Shown here in pieces: positions 14,538 to 22,426 of a DNA stretch of 29,378 nt. The notes under the pieces were generated by a model that ran no database searches, had not been told where the DNA came from, and worked only from the letters and a program-made list of their open reading frames with translations. Every line of letters starts with the position of its first letter. Within the stretch, counting starts at the first letter, position 1. Made by a program: the position numbers and the translations under genes. The DNA lies in contig JAITHY010000172.1 of the NCBI GenBank assembly GCA_031279715.1, positions 1 to 29,378 on the forward strand. Direction: 5' to 3'. Source of the DNA: Verrucomicrobiales bacterium (GTDB lineage Bacteria; Verrucomicrobiota; Verrucomicrobiia; Methylacidiphilales; JAAUTS01).

Positions 14538-17500
14538 ATGAACAACCGGGGTTCAGCTTTGGTGGTGGTGCTGGCGATGGTGGTGTTGCTCACGGCGCTG
14601 GTCGTGGCGTTTTTTTCCCGCGCCTTGCTGGAGCAGCAAATTTCCACCAGCAGCGCCAATCAGGTCAAGGTGGAATTATTCACGCGCGGCGTGGTCGGGG
14701 TGATTGAGTCCGAGTTGCGGCAAAGCCTTGAGGCCACCGGCACCGTGATTGGCGGCGTGAGATACTACCGCGTCGCCAGCGGCGCCGCCGAGGGGGTGAC
14801 GCCGCCGCGCGAAAGTTTGAAGGGGCTGACGAACAGCGAGGCTTTTCCCAACTTGGTGGCGATGAGTTCCGCGAAGTATCCGTTGCACGTCACCGGCAGC
14901 GTCCGCGCCGCTGAGCGGGCGTCCACCACTGGCACGTCGTTGAACGGGCGCAGCGTCCCGCTGTCAGCGTGGAACAAGCCGCTGTTGCTGCCGAAGGCGC
15001 GGCCCGCCAGCGGCGACTCAACGCGGGCCGGGGGGCGGGCGGCGCCGGATTGGATTTTGGTGGCGCGCGACGGGAGCAATCCCGCCGCGCACGGCCCCGG
15101 TGTGGTCGGGCGTTATGCTTTCATGATTTACAACGAAGGCGGTTTGCTGGACGCGAACTTGGCGGGGGCGCCGGTGCTCGCTGACAGTGGCTCGCAACGC
15201 GCGCGGTGGAGCCGGAAGGGAACGGCGGCGTTCGCGGATTGGTCGCTGTTGAAAACCGCTGACGGTGACGCGGTGCTGACGCGGAGGGATTTGGAGCAGT
15301 TGGTCGGCTGGCGCAATTACGCATCGGTGCAGCCCGGCGGTAATTTTCCGCAGTTCACCGTCAGCGGCGACGCGATGGTGGGCCGCTGGCTGGATTACGT
15401 CACCGGCGGGCGGTTCACGGTCAGCGGCACGATGGTTGGCGGGCGGAGCGACCAGATGTTTTCAAGCCGCCGGCAGTTGATTCAATTTTTGACGGAAGGC
15501 GTTGCTGAGCGTGACAGTGACAAGGCGCGCTTGCAAAACGCGCTGCAATATCTTGGCACGTTCAGCCGCTCGTCCAACCAGCCGTCGTTTTGGCCGCACC
15601 CCGGCCGACCAAAAATTCGGAGCGGGCAGCCGGAGATGATGGGCGGAAAGGTCAAGGACGGGGAGGAGGATTATGGCGGCGGCAACAGCGCGCACGGGGA
15701 AGAGGAGCGTTACAATCCGCCGTTTCCGACGCTGAGGGTGACGACGGCGCTGGCGGGCAGCGGCGCGCGCCGCGCCGATGGCTCCCCGTTCATCGTCGGC
15801 GAGGCGCTGGTGAAGAAACGGTTTGCGCTGGCGCGGTTGATGTGGCTGACATACCAGGGGCCGAGCGCCGGGGTGCCGGAGTCCGACGCATTGTTCAAGT
15901 GGTACCGGGACAATGGCGGCATGCCTCTGGATGAGTTGCGCCGCTGGTGGCGGACGGGAACTTCGGAGAATATTTACAATTATTTCGGGCTGACGTGGGT
16001 GCCTGACGCGACATCGGGGTACGCGGGATACTGGCGTTACGACCACGGTATTACCGGCCAAGACTGGGTGAACGGAACCGAGGTCACGGTCATTGGCGTG
16101 CTGTCGGAAGTGCGGGACAAAAATCGCGAGCCGGATTTTTTTGAGTTGTTGCAAGCGGCGGTCAATGTCGGCTCCGTCGCCAAGGGGCGCGGCGCGGAAG
16201 GTGTTGGCGGCTCGATGTATTCGGGGTACCTGCTGAGGGACACCAATGTTGAGTTTCAAATTTGGCAAATGGGCTTGAACATCATCGACGGCGCGAATCC
16301 GACGCAGTATCCGACCTGCCTGAAGGTGAATTATGGCGACGAGACGCCGGTGGGCGGCGGGAAGACGTATTTGCGCGCCTTTTACGGGGCGATGGATTTG
16401 CCGTATCACTATGGCACGGTGAAAACGGCGTTTATTTCCCGGTCCGCCGAACCGCCCGTGCCGGATGATGGGTCGGTGTCCGTCGGCACGCTGACGGACA
16501 GGGGCAGGGTGGCGGGGTTGTTGGTGCCCGTCATTTGGAATCCGTATGACGCCTCAGGGTCCATGTCCGCCATGCGCCCGGCGCAATTGCGGGTGTCAAT
16601 CGCCGGCAGCGCGTTGTACAGCAGCGGCACACGGATCTATGAAGGTAAAATGAAGCTGAGGTTCCGGGCGTTTGCGTCCAAATACGAAGGGACGAACGCC
16701 GAAGGCCAGGAGCAATGGGGCGACCAAAACATCAAGGACGACGTGTGGAAGCCGTACGAGGAGAATTTTCACTGGGAGCGGAACAACACCGGTCTGACTT
16801 TTGTGAACAATCCCGCGTTGTATCGCGAGCCGACGGCGCTGTGCGTGTACCAAAAGCCGGCGGGTAGTGAGTTGCAGCCCGCTCCGGGCAACGTGTTTTT
16901 CAGCGGGGAGGATGACCGGGGGGTGAGGGAGGAGTTTTCCGGGTTGGGAATGCTGGGGTTTTTGTTTGGGCGCTCTCCGCAACGGGCGGAGGATTTGTCC
17001 TCCATGACGTTGGTTGGCAAACCACCCAAGCCGGCGTACCGGATTTATTCGCTCAACCGCGTTGAATATGACCGCCCGTCCGAGGGGCTGGTGCTTCGGC
17101 TTGAATACCAGCCGGAGTCCGGCGGGCGGTGGGTGCCGTATCAGGAATATTTTTTCGCCATGGACAGCATGGAAACTCACGTGGGCTTGAAAGCCGATCC
17201 ATACGGGACGGAGAAGGAGGACAACAGGGCCAAGTTTCCGAGTTTTTTCGATCCGTTGAACCAGTCGTTGTGGAATGGTCGTTCTTATACCTACAGCAAT
17301 TACGAGGGCAGGCAGGGCCGGGGACCGGTGAGATTCATCGGGCGTTATCCGGTTGACCCGCGCGTGGAGCGGTTCGGGATGCCCAGCCTGTATTATGCGC
17401 CGGTGTTTCAGACGGCGGGGGATCCGGTGGTGGCCAGCCAGCGTCCTGGCGCGGATGAGGACAGTTTCACCGCCGCCGGTTATGGCGGTTCCAATGGCAA

Positions 17501-18473
17501 CGGGGAAAAACAGGGCTGGCGCTACACCGGCAACAGTGTCAGCGTCTTTAATCCCAGTCTGGGCCATAATGAGGGCATCGGCGGTTACCATGCGGGCGGA
17601 CAGTCGCAAAATTTGCAGCACCCCGTCAAAAATCCCGGAGCCGATGCGTCCCAGACTCACTACGCCGACGCTGACGGTGTGGTGCGGCGCGCGATGGGCG
17701 GCTGGGTGGGCAGCCCGACGCCCGGCGTCGCTGACGGTCTGCCGATGGCGACGGGGGCGAATGCGCGACCGCATGGCAAGCCGATTATTTTGCACCGCCC
17801 GTATCGCACGGTGGCGGAGTTGGGCACGGTGTTTCGCGGGACGCCGTGGAAGAATATTGATTTCAGTTTTCCCGAAAGCGGGGACAGCGCGCTGCTGGAC
17901 ATCTTTTGCATTCGTGACGAGGAGGCGGTGGCCGTCGGGAAAGTGGATTTGAACACACGGCAGACGCCGGTGCTGGCGGCGTTGCTGGCGGGCGCTTACC
18001 GTGATGAGTTTAATGCCGGAAATGAAGGCGGCGCGGCGTCCAATCTCACCGTCAGCGAGGCGGAAAATATCGCGGCGCTGTTGGTGACGCGGACGCGCGC
18101 GAAGCCGCTGGTGAACATCAGCGACTTGGTCGGCTATTATGACCCGGCGGTCACGCTCAGCGGAACGCGGAACAATTTTGAGTCGTACGACGGTTTTTCG
18201 GCGGACTTGGGTGTGTACACGGGCGGCGCGGTGTCAATCAACAACATGGCGACGCGTTTCCGCGAGACCGCCATCCGCGCGTTGTCCGGCGCGGGGCAGG
18301 CGGGGACGTGGAATTTGCTGATTGACGTCATCGCGCAGACCGGGCGTTATCCGGCGGGCGCGGGAAGTCCGGACGATTTTATCGTCGAGGGTGAAAGCCG
18401 TCAGTGGGTGCATGTGGCGATTGACCGGCTGACGGGCAAGATTATTGACCAACAGATTGAGCAGGCGGAATGA
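14538..18473 (+). CDS. Verru_Chthon cassette protein A-type giant pseudopilin (GspK-like)
   Basis: The 1311-residue protein begins MNNRGSALVVVLAMVVLL, a prepilin-like leader: a short polar segment ending in Gly, then a hydrophobic helix of about 20 residues. The usual Glu at position 5 of the mature chain is missing, as in GspK minor pseudopilins. Near the C-terminus KVDLNTRQTPVLAALLAGA (from K1135) and TRTRAKPLVNISDLVGYYD resemble the GspK region where 'LNxN' and helix-hairpin elements occur. The middle 1000 residues are a large, poorly characterised extracellular portion rich in Tyr, Trp, Gly and Pro. This matches what I know of Verru_Chthon cassette protein A, confined to Verrucomicrobiota, usually followed by proteins B, C and D. 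Here the next gene is a small exported protein instead. The start follows a 27-bp gap with no Shine-Dalgarno. Confidence 0.82.
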   Translation: MNNRGSALVVVLAMVVLLTALVVAFFSRALLEQQISTSSANQVKVELFTRGVVGVIESELRQSLEATGTVIGGVRYYRVASGAAEGVTPPRESLKGLTNSEAFPNLVAMSSAKYPLHVTGSVRAAERASTTGTSLNGRSVPLSAWNKPLLLPKARPASGDSTRAGGRAAPDWILVARDGSNPAAHGPGVVGRYAFMIYNEGGLLDANLAGAPVLADSGSQRARWSRKGTAAFADWSLLKTADGDAVLTRRDLEQLVGWRNYASVQPGGNFPQFTVSGDAMVGRWLDYVTGGRFTVSGTMVGGRSDQMFSSRRQLIQFLTEGVAERDSDKARLQNALQYLGTFSRSSNQPSFWPHPGRPKIRSGQPEMMGGKVKDGEEDYGGGNSAHGEEERYNPPFPTLRVTTALAGSGARRADGSPFIVGEALVKKRFALARLMWLTYQGPSAGVPESDALFKWYRDNGGMPLDELRRWWRTGTSENIYNYFGLTWVPDATSGYAGYWRYDHGITGQDWVNGTEVTVIGVLSEVRDKNREPDFFELLQAAVNVGSVAKGRGAEGVGGSMYSGYLLRDTNVEFQIWQMGLNIIDGANPTQYPTCLKVNYGDETPVGGGKTYLRAFYGAMDLPYHYGTVKTAFISRSAEPPVPDDGSVSVGTLTDRGRVAGLLVPVIWNPYDASGSMSAMRPAQLRVSIAGSALYSSGTRIYEGKMKLRFRAFASKYEGTNAEGQEQWGDQNIKDDVWKPYEENFHWERNNTGLTFVNNPALYREPTALCVYQKPAGSELQPAPGNVFFSGEDDRGVREEFSGLGMLGFLFGRSPQRAEDLSSMTLVGKPPKPAYRIYSLNRVEYDRPSEGLVLRLEYQPESGGRWVPYQEYFFAMDSMETHVGLKADPYGTEKEDNRAKFPSFFDPLNQSLWNGRSYTYSNYEGRQGRGPVRFIGRYPVDPRVERFGMPSLYYAPVFQTAGDPVVASQRPGADEDSFTAAGYGGSNGNGEKQGWRYTGNSVSVFNPSLGHNEGIGGYHAGGQSQNLQHPVKNPGADASQTHYADADGVVRRAMGGWVGSPTPGVADGLPMATGANARPHGKPIILHRPYRTVAELGTVFRGTPWKNIDFSFPESGDSALLDIFCIRDEEAVAVGKVDLNTRQTPVLAALLAGAYRDEFNAGNEGGAASNLTVSEAENIAALLVTRTRAKPLVNISDLVGYYDPAVTLSGTRNNFESYDGFSADLGVYTGGAVSINNMATRFRETAIRALSGAGQAGTWNLLIDVIAQTGRYPAGAGSPDDFIVEGESRQWVHVAIDRLTGKIIDQQIEQAE

Positions 18474-19123
18474 TGAAAAAATTACTGATGATTGGCGGTT
18501 GGTGCTGCGCCGCGCTGACGATGACCGGCGCCGCCGAGCCGCCGCCCGACGGCCCGTGGTTAAAGCCGCTGCCGGACAACACCGTCTGGCAGGTGGCGTT
18601 TACCCACACCGCCAAGGCTGTTTCGGGAGCGACACCGCGGCTGTTGCGGCTGACGTTGACCAAGACGGCGCCGATATGGTGTGTCGAGTTGACAGACACG
18701 GATGGGGGCGTGAGCGAAACATGGGCGGACGGCGCGAATGTTTACCGGCTGGAAGAAAACGGGGCGAAACTCGCTGACCGTGAGAATTTTGGGAATTCAG
18801 AGCCATGGTTGAATTGCGGCGCGGCGGGTTTTCCCGGATTTGAGTGGGTGGGGGCAAAGACGTTCCGCGGGCGAGAGCGGTACGAGGGGCTGACGTGCCT
18901 GGTGTTCAGGCAGGATGGCGAGAACGGGGCGCTGGCGATGATTGAGGAGACGACGCGGACGCCGGTGCGGTGGGTGAAAAACGGGGAGTTCAGGACGTTT
19001 ACACAACTGGCGCCGCCGCCCGCGCCGCTGACGCTGCCGAAAGGCGTCGTTGAACTGTCCGCCGAGGTGAAGAAGAACCACGAGAACAGTTTCCGCCGCG
19101 CCCCGCGCCGGAGCTGGCAGTGA
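18470..19123 (+). CDS. Small exported protein of unknown function, coupled to the Verru_Chthon A gene
   Basis: The 217-residue product has a signal peptide (MMKKLLMIGGWCCAALTMTG, then AAEPPPDG). Its ATG overlaps the stop of the preceding gene by 4 nt, so the two are translationally coupled and probably act together; a second ATG at 18473 is equally possible. The mature part is mostly predicted beta strand with evenly spaced tryptophans and three cysteines (IWCVEL, WLNCGAAG, LTCLVF). Segments such as ALAMIEETTRTPVRWVKNGE recall the beta sheet of LolA-like periplasmic lipid-binding proteins, but this is only a resemblance and no family is claimed. The C-terminus is basic (RRAPRRSWQ). It converges with the GH92 gene with only 2 bp between stop codons. 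Confidence 0.75.
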   Translation: MMKKLLMIGGWCCAALTMTGAAEPPPDGPWLKPLPDNTVWQVAFTHTAKAVSGATPRLLRLTLTKTAPIWCVELTDTDGGVSETWADGANVYRLEENGAKLADRENFGNSEPWLNCGAAGFPGFEWVGAKTFRGRERYEGLTCLVFRQDGENGALAMIEETTRTPVRWVKNGEFRTFTQLAPPPAPLTLPKGVVELSAEVKKNHENSFRRAPRRSWQ

Positions 19124-19125
19124 GC

Positions 19126-21294
19126 TTAAGGGGCCTCCCATGAGGGCGGGGCGGTGACACCCCAGGACTTGTTCGGGCGGTCGCCCATGGTCAGTTCCAA
19201 TTCGCCACCGTCAGCGAGGTCGCGGTGATGGAACCAGGGTTGGGTTAATTCCTTGCCGTTGAGTCTGGCGGCTTGGATGTAGATGTTTTCCCTGGCGTAA
19301 TTTTTTGCGCTGACGGTGAAGTGTTTGCCGTTGGAGAGGCTGATGGTGACGCGTTCAAAAGAGGGGCTGCCGATGACGTAAACGGGCAGGCCGGGGGTGA
19401 CGGGGTAGAAGCCCATCATGCTGAAGACGACAAAGGCGGACATGCCTCCGCCGTCCTCGTCACCGGGGATGCCCATGAGGTCGTTGCGGAACCATTGGGT
19501 GAGGAGCGAGCGGACGCGGCGCTGGGTTTTCCACGGCTGGCCGGCGTAGGTGTACAAATAAGGGATGTGAAAGCCCGGTTCGTTGCCCATGGAGAAGTGT
19601 CCGACATTGCCGGTATGGTCGGGGAGCTGGGTGTGGAGTTTGTGTTTGCCGCCGGCGGCGGCGGTGTCGAAGGTGGCGTCGAGCGCGGCGCAAAAATTTT
19701 CCGTCCCGCCCATGAGTTGCATCAAATCGGCGATGTTGTGCCGCGCGTCCCAGCGGTAAATCCAGCCGTGATTTTCGTCGTAGTAATCCCGCGCGCCGTT
19801 TCCGCCGGACCAAACGTAATCAAACGGCTTGATAAACTCACCGTCAGCGTCCTTGGGATGGAAGAAGCCGGTGGCGGGGTTGAATACGTGGCGGTAGTTG
19901 AGGGCGCGCCGGGCGAAAAATTGCTCATCGTCAGCCTGGCCCAATTCCCGCGCCATTTGCGAGAGGCACCAGTCGTCGTAAGCGGCGGCGAGGGTGACGG
20001 TGACGGCTTGGCGGCGCTCGCCGGTGACCGCGGCGCAAGTTTCCGCCTCGTCCGGGCGCAGGGCAGGGAAGTAGCCATGGTCAGCGTAGAACTTGTCCAG
20101 CTTCGTGGCGGGCGCTTTTTTCCATGGGATGAGCGTGGTTTCGGTGACGGTTCGGCGCGATCCCTCGTATGCTTTGGCGAAGTCGAAGTTGCGCAAGCCC
20201 TTGCGCCAGGCGTCGAGGAACAGCGCGATGTAGTGGTTGCCATTCATGGCGTGGTCGTCGCCGAACGGGCCGGGGAAGGTGGGCATCCGTCCGGATTGTT
20301 CATACATGCGGATGTAGGACGCGAGCTTGTGTTGTTCCGCATCGGGATTGAGCAAAATGCCGAGCGGGTGAGCGGCGAGGTAGGTGTCCCAGACCCAGTC
20401 GTCGGTGTAGAAGGGCGCGCCGTTGTCATCGTGAACCTGGTTGTCGAACGGGCTGAAATAACGCCCGTCCTCGCTGACGTTGACCATGCGTTCGTAGGTG
20501 CGGTAGAGTGCGGTGTAGAAAATGGTTTTGTTATTTTCGTCGCTGCCGGTGACTTGTATTTTGCCGAGCGCGGCGTTCCATTCGCGGTGTCCGTCAGCGG
20601 TGATGGTGTTGAGGTCGTAATGGTCAATTTCGCGCCGCAAGTTTTTTTCCGCCTGTGGCGCGCTGATGTAGGAAATGCCGTAGCGCGCTGACACTCGCGC
20701 CGCTGACGACGGGAAAGTCAGCGTTGTTGCGTGGCGTGATTTTTGAACTTGGGCGGGCTTGGGGTCGAACTCGACATAAAAGAATAATTTGACGCCCTTG
20801 CCGATGTCCTCGCTGCCGCTGACGGCGCCGCCGTTCGCATTGAATGCGCCGGCTCTGGCGGACAGCGCCAGTCTATGCTCACCGTCAGCGTCGAAGTCGA
20901 ATTGATACAAACCTGCTTGTCGCGATGGAGCAAAGGCGACAGTGACCTCCGGCTCGTCGAGGCGGACGAAGTAGTTGTAAGGAGTGAGTTGTTCCTGGTC
21001 GTAATGATAAGCGGGTTTGGCTGGCATTTCACGACTGGTGAGCGGCAGCAAAAACACACTGCCACCGCGCCGGTGTTTGGTGACCGTTAGCGGGAAACCG
21101 TGCAACAGCGTATCGGTGAAATCGCGCCGCGCGGGATAAAAACGCACCATGCTGTTGGGACGTTGCACCGTCGGGTAGGTGGGCACGAGCAAATGGCTGA
21201 TGTTGCCAATGTAAGGATTGACATAATCAACCGGCTTCCTGGCGAGCGCGACGCTGACAGTGAGCAACAAAACCGGAAAAACTTTCAATTGCAT
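19126..21294 (-). CDS. GH92 family exo-alpha-mannosidase, exported
   Basis: The 722-residue enzyme belongs to glycoside hydrolase family 92, calcium-dependent inverting exo-alpha-mannosidases that trim N-glycans and mannans. The start is placed at ATG 21294, which gives a good signal peptide (MQLKVFPVLLLTVSVALA) just before RKPVDYVNPYIG, the conserved family opening. The open frame extends 46 more codons upstream, but that would cover the divergent promoter region. The C-terminal catalytic domain shows DWVWDTYLAAHPL, the catalytic-acid motif MGNEPGFHIPYLY (E572) and GIPGDEDGGGMSAFVVF with D612 and D614 as the likely base and ligand carboxylates, followed by SMMGFYPVTPG. Family length agrees. 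The signal peptide itself contains a GTCAGCG-derived TVS. With the nearby GH2 gene it suggests use of mannose-containing glycans. Confidence 0.93.
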   Translation of the reverse strand: MQLKVFPVLLLTVSVALARKPVDYVNPYIGNISHLLVPTYPTVQRPNSMVRFYPARRDFTDTLLHGFPLTVTKHRRGGSVFLLPLTSREMPAKPAYHYDQEQLTPYNYFVRLDEPEVTVAFAPSRQAGLYQFDFDADGEHRLALSARAGAFNANGGAVSGSEDIGKGVKLFFYVEFDPKPAQVQKSRHATTLTFPSSAARVSARYGISYISAPQAEKNLRREIDHYDLNTITADGHREWNAALGKIQVTGSDENNKTIFYTALYRTYERMVNVSEDGRYFSPFDNQVHDDNGAPFYTDDWVWDTYLAAHPLGILLNPDAEQHKLASYIRMYEQSGRMPTFPGPFGDDHAMNGNHYIALFLDAWRKGLRNFDFAKAYEGSRRTVTETTLIPWKKAPATKLDKFYADHGYFPALRPDEAETCAAVTGERRQAVTVTLAAAYDDWCLSQMARELGQADDEQFFARRALNYRHVFNPATGFFHPKDADGEFIKPFDYVWSGGNGARDYYDENHGWIYRWDARHNIADLMQLMGGTENFCAALDATFDTAAAGGKHKLHTQLPDHTGNVGHFSMGNEPGFHIPYLYTYAGQPWKTQRRVRSLLTQWFRNDLMGIPGDEDGGGMSAFVVFSMMGFYPVTPGLPVYVIGSPSFERVTISLSNGKHFTVSAKNYARENIYIQAARLNGKELTQPWFHHRDLADGGELELTMGDRPNKSWGVTAPPSWEAP

Positions 21295-21373
21295 CGCCAA
21301 AACAAATAACACGAACACCGGCAGATGACCAAATAAAAAATTAAGAAAAATTAAGGGACAGGTTAAAAAAATA

Positions 21374-21401
21374 TTGACAGGCCAGGGGTTGGGTGGATAC
21401 G
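21374..21401 (+). promoter_or_regulatory. Candidate promoter for the RAYT gene
   Basis: A perfect TTGACA (21374-21379), preceded by an A-rich stretch, and a poor -10 (GATACG, 21396-21401) lie 16 bp apart. The -10 ends 11 nt before the ATG at 21413. The weak -10 would suit a gene kept at low expression. Confidence 0.35.
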
Positions 21402-21412
21402 CTGGCGGTGAT

Positions 21413-22387
21413 ATGAGAATTCCACGCATCAAAATTCCGTCCGCTGAGAGCGCGGCGGTGTATCATTGCATTTCGCGCACGGTCAACGGGGAGCGGCTGT
21501 TCGGCGACGCTGAGGCTGAGATGTTTCGCAAGCAAATGTGGCAGGTCGCCGAATTTTGCGGGGTGGAAATTTTAACTTACGCGGTCATGTCCAACCATTT
21601 CCACATTCTGGTCCGCGTGCCAAAAGCCGTCACCGTCAGCGACGCGGAGTTGTTGCGCCGCCATCGCGTGCTGCATCCCAAGCCGACCAAATACCAAGCC
21701 GCCAAATTTGAATTTTTGAAGCAACAACTCGCCGCTGACGGTGACGCCGCCGCCGCCAAACGCTGGCGCAAACAGCAATTCGCGCTGATGGGCGATGTTT
21801 CGCAATTCATGAAATTGCTTAAACAACGGTTCTCCATTTGGTTCAACAAAACGCACGAACGCTTCGGCGCGTTGTGGTCGGAGCGGTTCAAGAGCGTGCT
21901 GGTCGAAAACAGCGCGGCGCTGACGGTGATGGCGGCGTACATTGACCTGAACCCCGTCCGCGCCGGCCTGTCCACCGACCCGAAGGATTACCGCTACTGC
22001 GGTTACGCCGAGGCGGTCGCCGGCAACAAGCGGCTCCGCGCGGCGCTGACGATGATGTTTGGGCAAAAAGAATGGAAAGCCGCCCACGACTACTACCGGC
22101 GGCTGCTGTTCGACAGCGGCGGCAAAAAGAAAAACAACCTTGCGTCACTGTCAGCGGCGCGGGTGAAAAAAGTTCTCGCAGCGCAAGGCTCATTGTCAGC
22201 GGCGGAATTGCTGCGCTGCCGTGTCAATTATTTCACCAACGGCGCGGTGCTGGGCGGCAAAGCCTTTGTCACCGAACAACTCCAGCGCTACCGCCAGTTC
22301 ATTGGCAGCCGCAAGAAAACGCCGCCGCGCATGTTGCCCAACCTGACCGTCAGCGGCGAACTCGCCGTGTTGCGCGGCGGTTTTTAA
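21413..22387 (+). CDS. RAYT-type (REP-associated) Y1 HUH transposase
   Basis: The 324-residue protein is a single-tyrosine HUH endonuclease of the IS200-like/RAYT group, which nick DNA at hairpin substrates and form a 5'-phosphotyrosine bond. The opening AVYHCISRTVNGERLFG is typical. The metal-binding HUH motif is H62-F63-H64 in TYAVMSNHFHILVRVP. The catalytic tyrosine is likely Y176 in AAYIDLNPVRAGL, the conserved 'YIxxNPV' block. ERFGALWSERFKSVL is also a family signature. The start at ATG 21413 precedes MRIPRIKIPSAESAAVYH; an upstream frame from 21374 overlaps the promoter. No terminal hairpins or REP palindromes flank the gene, and no second copy is seen, so it looks like a domesticated single-copy RAYT rather than an active insertion sequence. 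It contains nine or so GTCAGCG words itself. Confidence 0.9.
   Translation: MRIPRIKIPSAESAAVYHCISRTVNGERLFGDAEAEMFRKQMWQVAEFCGVEILTYAVMSNHFHILVRVPKAVTVSDAELLRRHRVLHPKPTKYQAAKFEFLKQQLAADGDAAAAKRWRKQQFALMGDVSQFMKLLKQRFSIWFNKTHERFGALWSERFKSVLVENSAALTVMAAYIDLNPVRAGLSTDPKDYRYCGYAEAVAGNKRLRAALTMMFGQKEWKAAHDYYRRLLFDSGGKKKNNLASLSAARVKKVLAAQGSLSAAELLRCRVNYFTNGAVLGGKAFVTEQLQRYRQFIGSRKKTPPRMLPNLTVSGELAVLRGGF
22363..22385 (+). terminator. Possible intrinsic terminator inside the 3' end of the RAYT gene
   Basis: CGCCG (22363-22367) and CGGCG (22375-22379) pair around a 7-nt loop and are followed by GTTTTT, with the stop codon inside the T-run. The 5-bp stem is short, so strength is uncertain. It would separate the RAYT transcript from the GH2 promoter just downstream. 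Confidence 0.35.
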
Positions 22388-22391
22388 GGGA

Positions 22392-22420
22392 TTGACTTTG
22401 CGGGCGCGGTCTTTTTTAAT
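22392..22420 (+). promoter_or_regulatory. Promoter of the GH2 operon
   Basis: TTGACT (22392-22397) and TTTAAT (22415-22420) are separated by 17 bp. The -10 ends just 6 nt before the ATG at 22427, so the mRNA would start at or within a base of the start codon. This is one of the clearest promoters in the window. Confidence 0.65.
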
Positions 22421-22426
22421 CTTGGC

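Noticed and set aside
19273..20691. 472-codon open frame on the plus strand
   Set aside because: It is antisense to the GH92 gene, whose family motifs are intact, and shows only Val/Gly/Glu-rich sequence.
21295..21432. Longer N-terminus for the GH92 gene
   Set aside because: It would add 46 residues ahead of a good signal peptide and run across the A/T-rich divergent promoter region.
21374..22387. A complete insertion sequence around the transposase gene
   Set aside because: No flanking direct repeats, inverted ends or subterminal hairpins were found, and promoters of neighbouring genes directly abut both sides.
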